Below, in pieces: positions 35,874-43,129 of a DNA stretch of 64,000 nt. This DNA comes from Algoriphagus winogradskyi. GTDB taxonomy: Bacteria; Bacteroidota; Bacteroidia; Cytophagales; Cyclobacteriaceae. The notes below the pieces were generated by a model, which saw only the letters and a program-made list of their open reading frames with translations, was not told where the DNA came from and made no database searches. The translations under genes and the position numbers were made by a program. Position 1 is the stretch's first letter. Each line of letters begins with the position of its first letter. Location of the stretch: contig NZ_FXUA01000006.1 of assembly GCF_900182815.1 (NCBI RefSeq), forward strand, positions 282,770 through 346,769. The letters run 5' to 3'.

Positions 35874-36010
35874 TCACCTAAACGCGTCATAAACCACAAT
35901 CCCCACCGAAGCCGTGATCAGCTGAAGCGGGCTTTGGCGTGGATTGTAGTCAAATTCTCTGTTGCCTTTATGAGGTAGAAAATTTTGCCTCGGTGAATCT
36001 CTCCACTCAC
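35874..36010 (-). pseudogene. 3' remnant of an outer-membrane beta-barrel gene
   Basis: Read on the minus strand this piece ends ...FLPHKGNREFDYNPRQ, then SPLQLITASVGIVVYDAFR and a stop. It matches the end of the gene at 39365-40060 (NYLPDKGDGEFEYKPRN, then SPLQLINVSVGIVVYDAFR). Roughly 45-50 codons are recognisable; upstream the frame runs into a stop after unrelated residues. The 5' part of this paralogue has been lost, probably by recombination or by arrival of the neighbouring operon. Confidence 0.82.
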
Positions 36011-36039
36011 AGAAATTTGCTAGTTTCAAATCAATCTAT

Positions 36040-37080
36040 TCAATTCTCATCAAACCCAAACGGAACCACTTTTTCGGAGACTTGTCCTTTCAGCGGATAT
36101 TTATAAACTTCAAATGATTTCTTCGCCGCTCTCCCTTCATAGGCGTAACCATCATCTATGATCATAGGAAAGAAACTTAATTTGTAAAGAGATTGAAGCT
36201 TGTCCTCTTCAGTAAGTCGGTAGAGCTTATAGACTGCGTTTTCCTCTTCCATTCCTGACTCCCAAGTCAGAAAATAGGCCTCACCACTCACATTGTCATA
36301 ATACATCTTCATCTCGGTATTTTCATTTTCTATAGGTAGCTTACTTCTTCGCATATTTCCATCTTTATCTAGTCGGATGAATGTTTTATGTGTTGCAGCC
36401 CAGATATAGGTCATCCCATCCTTATAGCCAAAGTATCTGGAGAAGGTGTCATCTGATTTACCTATCAGCTTGCCATAGGGCTGAAAGATAACAGTAGTAT
36501 CATCTTTGGTGAGAGAGCCATAGTCAAAAGGTGGAAACTCCTTGAGATCATAACTCATATGGAATCTCTTGGAGTTAATGAATTTCTTCTCTGGCCGATC
36601 TATCAAATAAAGCTGAACACCTGTGTCTAGTTCATTCTTTATGTAATCAAAACCAATAATATACTCAGGATTCATAAAAGTATTGGGCGTATTGATGCCA
36701 TGCGTGATGCCATGGTGAAATTCATAGGCCTCCGCTACCTTCAACTCATTTGCTTCTATTTTGATCATCACCGAATAGTTTACATCCAAAGGACTGAAGA
36801 TAGAGTCATTCACCTTCACAAATGATTGGGCAGCATCGATCTTCATTTCATCGACGATCAGGTTCGAATCGTCAAGTAAATACATTTTGCGTTTCGTAGG
36901 CTTGTTATTAGTCGCATAAATCAGGACTTTGTTTTCTCCCATAGGAAGAAACGAAGTGATCACACAGTTACCGCACCCATAAACGAGCTCTGGCTTTGCT
37001 TCCTGAGCGGAAAGAAGTTGAATGATAAGTGCGCTACTCAAGAAGGTAAGCAGCAGAATTTTGTGGAGATATTGATACAT
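36040..37080 (-). CDS. Exported protein of unknown function with a CxxC near the mature N-terminus
   Basis: 346-aa protein with a signal peptide (MYQYLHKILLLTFLSSALIIQLLSAQ). Just after it comes LVYGCGNCVITSF, so a CxxC motif lies at residues 36-39. The rest is beta-rich and may be another propeller, but I cannot align it with confidence. Its start overlaps the preceding CxxC lipoprotein by 47 bp, which indicates translational coupling. It is the last gene of the operon that starts with the small exported peptide at 38932. Confidence 0.7.
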   Translation of the reverse strand: MYQYLHKILLLTFLSSALIIQLLSAQEAKPELVYGCGNCVITSFLPMGENKVLIYATNNKPTKRKMYLLDDSNLIVDEMKIDAAQSFVKVNDSIFSPLDVNYSVMIKIEANELKVAEAYEFHHGITHGINTPNTFMNPEYIIGFDYIKNELDTGVQLYLIDRPEKKFINSKRFHMSYDLKEFPPFDYGSLTKDDTTVIFQPYGKLIGKSDDTFSRYFGYKDGMTYIWAATHKTFIRLDKDGNMRRSKLPIENENTEMKMYYDNVSGEAYFLTWESGMEEENAVYKLYRLTEEDKLQSLYKLSFFPMIIDDGYAYEGRAAKKSFEVYKYPLKGQVSEKVVPFGFDEN

Positions 37081-37501
37081 AGGAAAAGTTATCTTTAGAT
37101 GTATTGATTAGGATTGGGCTAAATGCATTCAAATCATAGGATTTAGATTTACTGCCTTCATCAGTATGAATTTTCAGATTTTCGTTTTTTACTAACTTTT
37201 TCACTTTTTCCAGTCGCTCATTCGAGACTTGATTGCCAGACAATATTACCGAGATCACTTTTTTTGTGTATTCCAAATCGGCTAATACCTGATCCACACA
37301 CAAGCTACAACTGTCTAATGGAAGCAAAATCACCTCGTCAGTTACGATTTCGGCTCCTATCGCCTTCAAATATTCTTGAAAATCCTTCTGATAAGGATAC
37401 GACTCCATTTTTTTATTCTCTGCACAGGAGAATATTACTAAAAGAAGCAGTAAACTAATTGTCTTCCAATTCGAATACCCCAAAAACCATTTGGTCATCA
37501 T
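37034..37501 (-). CDS. Small CxxC lipoprotein, possibly thioredoxin-like
   Basis: About 155 aa. Possible starts are ATG 37519, 37501 and 37498; the later two give MMTKWFLGYSNWKTISLLLLLVIFSC, a signal peptide with lipobox Cys. The mature part has LLPLDSCSLCVDQVLADLEY, a CxxC active-site-like motif after a beta strand, followed by a helix and beta-strand pattern (KVISVILSGNQ, ILINTSKDNFSYVS) that could be a thioredoxin-like fold. It starts inside the 3' end of the propeller gene (overlap 47 bp) and ends inside the next. A disulfide-handling role is inference only. Confidence 0.68.
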   Translation of the reverse strand: MMTKWFLGYSNWKTISLLLLLVIFSCAENKKMESYPYQKDFQEYLKAIGAEIVTDEVILLPLDSCSLCVDQVLADLEYTKKVISVILSGNQVSNERLEKVKKLVKNENLKIHTDEGSKSKSYDLNAFSPILINTSKDNFSYVSISPQNSAAYLLE

Positions 37502-38621
37502 TAGCTCGTTGATTATCATAGATGTATAAACCTTCCTGCGTCACAAATGAGAACATGGGATTAAACCGCACAGCATCCAAGCTATAGAAGCCAATCGGAT
37601 CCAAGGCTTCACTCAGAATAAAAACCATCCAGTCCGCTTCAAATGCTGTTTTTTTCTCACCATTAGCCTTTCGGAGTTCTTGTTTCTCTTTCGCAAAGCG
37701 ATAATAGACATGATGAAAGGGATCGTATGTCAACTGCTGAAACCATGCCGATGTCAAGTAGTGATTGACGAACTGTTGAAAATCAGAATCTCTTTTCACT
37801 CCCTCATTTTGAAAATTATTCCAAGTTGGATACTGATGCCAAATGACTGAATCTTGATCTAATTGGTATTCATATATACTAGGGTCAGCAGGGAAAGTCA
37901 CCAAAAAACTACAGTCAGAATTGTGTGTGAGACTAGGTTCTCGTAAGATATCAAAGTAGTTGTCTCCTTTGTAGATACCAGGGTATTGCCCAAATTCACC
38001 AAGTACTTCATTATTCACTGGATCAAAGACCATGAATTTATTGCGGTCATAGTAGCCTTTTGATTTCACATCAAGATCTGGATATACAGGCAAAATCCAG
38101 ACTGAATCCAGAAAAACTGGCCATTGACCCAGATAGGAGTAAGCTACTGTATACATTTCCATACCCTTTGAGTCTCGGATCTTTTTGGGATATGAGTTTA
38201 CTAGCTCTCCATCACTATTGAAAACTTTTAAGCGATTGTCACGATCTTGAATCGTTACGATACTGTCTTCTCCGAAATAGTGAAAAATATCTAAATCTGG
38301 ACTGATTGCGCCAGGCCCATCGTCATCAAATGCTAAATGGCGAATAGGCTGATTTCCGCCCAAAGGAATAAAATCTAGTGAGACACTTTGCCTATTCATC
38401 CCAATCAAATAAGAATTGTCCTCTTCCTCGATCAATTGGAAATAATCGTAAAAAGGTAGTGTTAGAGAATCAATCAGGATGATTTTGGATCCACTTAAGG
38501 TCAATGTGTTTTGGTTTAAAGCTTTATGATTGATTTCTATTACTATAGAAGGTCTCTCGATGTGTTGTGAACATCCTATCAGGAAAAAAAAGCATACTAA
38601 AGTGAGCCAGATATTTTTCAT
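37455..38621 (-). CDS. Six-bladed beta-propeller lipoprotein, copy 3
   Basis: 388 aa when started at ATG 38621, which begins MKNIWLTLVCFFFLIGC with a lipobox Cys. A longer frame starts at ATG 38663, but its first codons are the arms of a GCGGCCTTCA hairpin, so that start is rejected. The protein shares the Bacteroidota propeller-type plan with the two plus-strand copies (for example DDDGPGAISPDLDIFHYFGEDSI, again a G-P turn). It follows a small exported peptide gene and is followed by two coupled exported proteins. Function unknown. Confidence 0.78.
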   Translation of the reverse strand: MKNIWLTLVCFFFLIGCSQHIERPSIVIEINHKALNQNTLTLSGSKIILIDSLTLPFYDYFQLIEEEDNSYLIGMNRQSVSLDFIPLGGNQPIRHLAFDDDGPGAISPDLDIFHYFGEDSIVTIQDRDNRLKVFNSDGELVNSYPKKIRDSKGMEMYTVAYSYLGQWPVFLDSVWILPVYPDLDVKSKGYYDRNKFMVFDPVNNEVLGEFGQYPGIYKGDNYFDILREPSLTHNSDCSFLVTFPADPSIYEYQLDQDSVIWHQYPTWNNFQNEGVKRDSDFQQFVNHYLTSAWFQQLTYDPFHHVYYRFAKEKQELRKANGEKKTAFEADWMVFILSEALDPIGFYSLDAVRFNPMFSFVTQEGLYIYDNQRANDDQMVFGVFELEDN

Positions 38622-38637
38622 ATAATATAAATTAGCA

Positions 38638-38661
38638 AAAGCGGCCTTCATTGAAGGCCGC
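38638..38661 (-). terminator. Hairpin between the small peptide gene and propeller gene 3 (terminator or attenuator)
   Basis: GCGGCCTTCA and TGAAGGCCGC at 38641-38661 flank one base and, read on the minus strand, run into TTTTGC. The stop of the small peptide gene is 11 bp upstream and the next ATG 20 bp downstream. It may stop most transcripts after the peptide gene while letting some continue. Confidence 0.65.
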
Positions 38662-38671
38662 ATAATAATTG

Positions 38672-38932
38672 TTATTCAGCAAGCTTATCAATTGCAGCAA
38701 CTGTGCCTACAATTGAGCCGACTACAATTGCCACATCTTTAAGATCTTTCCAGAAACAAACTTGCTTTCCGTCGCAACTTGTGCCAGTTTGTTTACATTT
38801 TAAGCCAGAACTAATGGCACAATATTCTTTTTCGAATTCGCCAGTTTGTTCAACGGCAAATACAGGCTGAACTGCAAACAAGCTAGCGGATAGGATTAAC
38901 CCACTCATTAAAGTTGAAATTTTCTTTTTCAT
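38672..38932 (-). CDS. Small exported four-cysteine peptide with a hydrophobic C-terminal helix
   Basis: 86 aa. A signal peptide (MKKKISTLMSGLILSASLFAVQPVFA) ends near residue 26. The mature part has four Cys at residues 38, 46, 53 and 59 in a compact core, enough for two disulfides, and then a glycine-rich hydrophobic segment (residues 66-81, DVAIVVGSIVGTVAAI) with a GxxxG spacing. Bacteroidota encode small exported proteins of the NVEALA family beside six-bladed propeller lipoproteins; this looks analogous, but the NVEALA motif itself is not visible. It is the first gene of its operon. The function is not known; a secreted signal, toxin or surface peptide are all open. Confidence 0.72.
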   Translation of the reverse strand: MKKKISTLMSGLILSASLFAVQPVFAVEQTGEFEKEYCAISSGLKCKQTGTSCDGKQVCFWKDLKDVAIVVGSIVGTVAAIDKLAE

Positions 38933-39364
38933 ATATGATCTATTAAAACAATTATTACCTACTCATTCGCTTTTCGGTTTAGCGCGGCTACTCTTTAATT
39001 TTTTAAGTCGTTTTTCACTTTCACATCCCCGACTTCTGATTTATTGTAATTAAAATTTTTTACAACTAAACCGTTTTTTTTTTTTTACAAAAACAATAGG
39101 TGAATCGAAAAAATTATAAGCAAGAACTAAAAATGCAAAAAAAGGCAGATTTATGAGGTTGAAAAGTGAATCCCATCTTTGATCTATAAGATTTCGCAGG
39201 CCATAACAATTCAAAACATCTATACTCCTAAAAAAATTTAAATCCCAATCAGAATTTGCCAAATAAGTTACCAAGACTTGTGTCTTTTCTAAAATAAAGT
39301 GATTTTGCTACTAGTAAATACCCTAAGAGCGGCCTTAGAGTCATTCTCCTACAAAAAATTCCAC
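38933..39364. other. 432-bp gap with a 13-base T tract
   Basis: The stretch upstream of the peptide gene holds a homopolymer of 13 T at 39074-39086 and the possible ORF at 39050-39274. It should include the promoter of the peptide operon, but I see no clear TTTG-N19-TAnnTTTG match. Confidence 0.5.
39050..39274 (-). CDS. Doubtful 74-aa ORF with a membrane segment
   Basis: Frame with one hydrophobic segment (NLINLPFFAFLVLAYNFF) and a lysine run (FVKKKKRF) encoded by the A-rich side of the 13-base homopolymer. No homologue is recognised and the start has no clear promoter. It may be a decayed gene. Confidence 0.22.
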   Translation of the reverse strand: MVTYLANSDWDLNFFRSIDVLNCYGLRNLIDQRWDSLFNLINLPFFAFLVLAYNFFDSPIVFVKKKKRFSCKKF

Positions 39365-40060
39365 TCACCTAAAAGCATCATACACGACAATCCCCACTGA
39401 AACGTTAATAAGCTGCAGCGGACTATTCCGAGGTTTATATTCAAATTCACCATCACCTTTATCCGGTAAATAATTAGTATCGCCTCTAGTTAGGAATTGC
39501 ATGTTGCCGCCATCTTGATAATTCACTCGCAGTTCCAATTTTCCTCCATCGATTCCCGGCAGGGGAACCTGTATTCCTCCGCCGACCTTGTATGCAAAAG
39601 CCCAATCCTGCATGTCTTTGCCTGCTTCCACTACATCTTCAAAAATAGTAGGTCGTATTTTGAATCTCGAATAGAGGTAATTGGCACCTACCTGTATTTC
39701 CACAAAAGGAGTAAGCTTGCTAGTCATCGAAGGAAGGTATCTAAAGACCGCCATGCCCGAGGTGTAATTATTATTTCTTCTGATCCGAAAATCTTCCACA
39801 AAACCAGGGTAGAGGTCATTTCTAACTTCCATTTTCGTCCCATAGATTCCGTAGCTTACTTCCAATCCAGCCTGAATAGGTTGAGCATAGAATTCATACA
39901 GTAGTATTCCGGATAGGGTTGGGAAAAATGTTTTGTCCACTGCTTGCTTCAACTTCGATACAGGTATGCCACCTTTGAAGTGTCCTCCGGCTATGAAAAA
40001 CTGCGCTTTTAGACTTGTCGCGATGCCTAGAAAAAGAAGAAGGAGTATAGATTTCCGCAT
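39365..40060 (-). CDS. Outer-membrane beta-barrel protein
   Basis: 231 aa when started at ATG 40060, which begins MRKSILLLLFLGIATSLKAQ, a signal peptide; the longer frame to 40141 adds a non-signal leader. The mature part has alternating aromatic/polar strands with turns (FFIAGGHFKGGIPVSKLKQAV, FVEIQVGANYLYSRFKI, KVGGGIQVPL) as in small porin-like barrels, and ends VSVGIVVYDAFR with the usual C-terminal aromatic near the end. A fragment of a paralogue lies at 35874-36010. Function is unknown. Confidence 0.72.
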   Translation of the reverse strand: MRKSILLLLFLGIATSLKAQFFIAGGHFKGGIPVSKLKQAVDKTFFPTLSGILLYEFYAQPIQAGLEVSYGIYGTKMEVRNDLYPGFVEDFRIRRNNNYTSGMAVFRYLPSMTSKLTPFVEIQVGANYLYSRFKIRPTIFEDVVEAGKDMQDWAFAYKVGGGIQVPLPGIDGGKLELRVNYQDGGNMQFLTRGDTNYLPDKGDGEFEYKPRNSPLQLINVSVGIVVYDAFR

Positions 40061-40376
40061 AAACTTACAGTTAGTTATGTAAATCCGCAATCGCACCAGT
40101 AAAGGCCTAAAAGCGACTTCTAATATGGTAAAAGTTGGCATTTAGGCCACTTCGGTCATCGGTCTCCCGATAACTATCGGGACGTCCTGTAAAGCAAAGA
40201 AACTATCGCTACTGGCATCATTGCTGACAATCATAATAGTTAGCTATGCATACGGAACAAATAGGTGTGTTTGTTTAGCGAATTCCAAAAAAGTAAAGAA
40301 GAAGCCATTTATGTATACTCATCTGTTGCTTTAGCGGACTTTAGTATCTTGATGATGTCAAACCTAAAATTAACCC
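40061..40376. other. Intergenic region with a short palindrome
   Basis: Divergent promoter region between the beta-barrel and GH5 genes. It has TCCCGATA-AC-TATCGGGA at 40165-40182, an 8-bp-arm palindrome of a kind common between Bacteroidota genes. No RNA gene or other ORF seen. Confidence 0.45.
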
Positions 40377-41537
40377 ATGAACACCTCAGATTCCCGAAGG
40401 AATTTCCTTAAAAAATCCGCTTTGCTTGGTACAGGTCTTAGCTTAGCTGGCAGTACTTCACTTCAGGCTTTTGCCGAAATTGCCAAATCCAAAAACAAAC
40501 TACCCGCCTGGAAAGGCTTTAACCTATTGGACTTTTTCTCAGATCATCCTGATCGGGGCAGACCCACCAAACCAGAATACGTGAAATGGATCGCCGATTG
40601 GGGATTTGATTTTGCCAGAATTCCTATTTCCTATCCAAGCTACCTGGATATAGATCGCTCCCGTCCGATTCGTCCAGACGAGGTATTGAATTTTGACGAA
40701 AGTCGATTGGATAAAGTGGACGAACTCGTCGAGCGCTGTATTTCTCAGGGTTTGCATGTAAGCTTGAATCTGCATCGTGCACCTGGTTTTTGCATCAACG
40801 CAGGCTTTGTAGAACCCTATAATCTCTGGAAAGATCAGGAAGCACAAGATGCATTCTGTGCGCACTGGGAAATGTGGGCAAAGCGATACAAAGGAATCTC
40901 TAAGAAGAAATTAAGCTTTGATCTGGTCAACGAGCCTTATCAGCGTGAAGATCCCAATGATCAGCACAGTCCGGGGGGACCAGTAGATGTAGTGGATTAT
41001 CATCAGGTCGCCAAAGCTGCTTTGGAAACCATCAAATCAGTGAAAAAGTCTCGATTAGTGATAGCGGATGGAAATGGTGGGGGAGGTACGGCAATGCCAG
41101 AATTTGCGGATTTGGAGCTGGCGCAAAGTTGCCGAGGGTATCACCCATTCCCGATTTCACATTATAAAGCAGGTTGGGTGTATAAAGATCCTTCAACTGT
41201 TCCTCCGGTAGATTGGCCATTGACGCAAGGGGAAAGGACGCTTGGCATTGAAGAAATCAGACGGTATTATGCGCCTTGGAAAGCGTTAGTTGATCAGGGA
41301 ATTGGTGTGCATTGCGGAGAATGCGGCTGCTATAATGAAACTCCCCATGAGGTATTTCTGAGTTGGTTTGGGGACGTGCTGACAGTTTTAAAAGAAAATG
41401 GAATTGGGTTTGGGATTTGGGAATTTTCAGGAGCTTTTGGAGTAATGAATTCCGGAAGAAAAGACGTGGAATATGAAGACTGGTACGGTGAGAAACTTGA
41501 TCGGAAGTTTTTGGAATTACTAAGAGCTCAGATTTGA
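40377..41537 (+). CDS. Tat-exported glycoside hydrolase family 5-like protein
   Basis: 386-aa cellulase-fold enzyme. The N-terminus has a twin-arginine signal (SRRNFLKKSALLGTGLSLAG), unusual for glycosidases and indicating folded export. The GH5 catalytic residues are visible: acid/base Glu186 in FDLVNEPYQ and nucleophile Glu315 in VHCGECGCY. An early His in the substrate cleft is in LNLHRAPGF. It may act on a beta-glucan or similar glycan, but the specificity cannot be read. It stands alone between a divergent barrel gene and a terminator shared with the DUF5723 gene. Confidence 0.87.
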   Translation: MNTSDSRRNFLKKSALLGTGLSLAGSTSLQAFAEIAKSKNKLPAWKGFNLLDFFSDHPDRGRPTKPEYVKWIADWGFDFARIPISYPSYLDIDRSRPIRPDEVLNFDESRLDKVDELVERCISQGLHVSLNLHRAPGFCINAGFVEPYNLWKDQEAQDAFCAHWEMWAKRYKGISKKKLSFDLVNEPYQREDPNDQHSPGGPVDVVDYHQVAKAALETIKSVKKSRLVIADGNGGGGTAMPEFADLELAQSCRGYHPFPISHYKAGWVYKDPSTVPPVDWPLTQGERTLGIEEIRRYYAPWKALVDQGIGVHCGECGCYNETPHEVFLSWFGDVLTVLKENGIGFGIWEFSGAFGVMNSGRKDVEYEDWYGEKLDRKFLELLRAQI

Positions 41538-41556
41538 AAAAGTCATAGAGTAAGTA

Positions 41557-41592
41557 AAAAAGGTCAGGGATTTCGAAATCCCTGACCTTTTT
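41557..41592. terminator. Bidirectional terminator
   Basis: AAAAAGGTCAGGGATTT and AAATCCCTGACCTTTTT form a near-continuous perfect inverted repeat with a CG-centred loop, between convergent genes at 41537 and 41596. Confidence 0.9.
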
Positions 41593-41595
41593 GCA

Positions 41596-42924
41596 TTAAT
41601 AAGGGGAAACCTTATACAATGGAATTTTCAAGCCTACATATACATCAGCACTTTTGGAAGAGCTGGAAATTAGATTTGTCAAAATTGATCCTGAACCTAT
41701 GGTTACAGGACCAGCCCGGAAACCAAAACCCCAAGCTAGGCTTGAATCGTATTGTCTTACACTAATAGGGCTGTAAACACTTATCCATCTCATTTCAAAT
41801 CGAGGAGTGACTGAGAATGCATTGATAATATTGCTGACAGGAATATCAGATACTTTTTTTACAGAGAGTGCTCCTTGAGCACTCACAAAAAACCTATTGG
41901 TGATGCTATAATCAGCAAAAACCTGAATAGCTGTTGGTAGGCCAAACTTAGTTTTTTCTAACGTTTCTGACCCTGGGTAATTGTCCGCAAGAACTTCCTC
42001 TAGGTCTTTTTCGTCAAATTCATTAGCATCAATTGTGGCATTCATGTCATATCTGAAATTACTTGTGCCGCTGTAATTAATAGCCCCGATATCCGTCACA
42101 GCTAGCCCAACTCTTAATTTGTAAGGGTTTTCATCCCAATTATCTGAATCTCTAAATTCATACACCACTCCCAGATCTGCTCCAAAACCACCCGTGATAT
42201 CTGCAAAATCAATTTCCTCTGAGTCAAAACCAGAAGTGTAACCATAATTCAGATTACCTGCCGTAGTAAGTGCTTCGTTTGTAGAATTGTAATTAGCTGA
42301 TAAATTTGGGCTAAATCCAAAAACTCCACCCGCACCAGCTAGGTATTTGATTGTGGCACCAGCCTTTAAGAAGTGCTTATCCTTTTCCACAACTACTCTT
42401 CCGTAAGTAAGTCCGAATTCTGCCCAAGCGTGGACGACTCCTGAAAGATCATCCATTGAGACATTGAAATTATCTACATCCTCATCGCCAGAGGTGACTT
42501 CGTAAAGCTCGCCGCCAATATTATGGATGTTGAAAAATGCTCTTGCACGCGTAGTGATTCCTATACTACTTTTTTCATTGAGATTGAAAAGGGCAGAGGG
42601 GCCGAGGACATCTATATTTCCAAAGAAATTATTGTTGTCCATTGGGTTTGTTTCGGCATCTGTGTCAAAGTCAAAACCATTATCGAATTTACTGATATCA
42701 CTGAGATCAATGCTGATGAAATCATTTCCGACGAAAGCACTGACAGAAAAAAGATTGATGTCCAATTTCATTCTGGAATCGGCAGCATTTGCCGGGTTGA
42801 TAAGCACGGAATGAACACCGCTATAATTATCAACTGTGCTTCCTACATAAGATTGGGCCTTGACTAGCGAAATAGACAGGGCAAAAAGTAATGTTAATAG
42901 TAATTTAAAATAGCTTTTTCTCAT
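41596..42924 (-). CDS. DUF5723 family outer-membrane protein
   Basis: 442 aa from ATG 42924 (MRKSYFKLLLTLLFALSISLVKAQ, a signal peptide); the frame runs on to 42990 but those codons do not encode a signal. The mature start SYVGSTVDNYSGVHSVLINPANAADSRMK is the DUF5723 signature of Bacteroidota, followed by barrel-like strands ending VYVGLKIPLYKVSPY. I expect an outer-membrane barrel related to PorV/FadL-like folds. No function is established. It is followed by a strong terminator. Confidence 0.82.
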   Translation of the reverse strand: MRKSYFKLLLTLLFALSISLVKAQSYVGSTVDNYSGVHSVLINPANAADSRMKLDINLFSVSAFVGNDFISIDLSDISKFDNGFDFDTDAETNPMDNNNFFGNIDVLGPSALFNLNEKSSIGITTRARAFFNIHNIGGELYEVTSGDEDVDNFNVSMDDLSGVVHAWAEFGLTYGRVVVEKDKHFLKAGATIKYLAGAGGVFGFSPNLSANYNSTNEALTTAGNLNYGYTSGFDSEEIDFADITGGFGADLGVVYEFRDSDNWDENPYKLRVGLAVTDIGAINYSGTSNFRYDMNATIDANEFDEKDLEEVLADNYPGSETLEKTKFGLPTAIQVFADYSITNRFFVSAQGALSVKKVSDIPVSNIINAFSVTPRFEMRWISVYSPISVRQYDSSLAWGFGFRAGPVTIGSGSILTNLISSSSKSADVYVGLKIPLYKVSPY

Positions 42925-43129
42925 AGTTTGAGTATTTAAAAAGGGTTGATAAAATAAATTGGAATGTTGTGAATACGATAATAGACGCAATTATTTATTA
43001 GGTGAAAAATACTTTTAATCCTATTATCGCCAAAGGCATAATTCGATTATGGTCTATTTGGGTTAGAAAATGGTTTCCTGGGTTTAGGATTACACTAGGG
43101 TAAACTAAAAAAATGAATTTTGAATCTGC

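Noticed and set aside
38622..38663. Upstream ATG of the third propeller lipoprotein
   Set aside because: The codons are the arms of a GC-rich hairpin; the ATG at 38621 opens a good lipoprotein signal.
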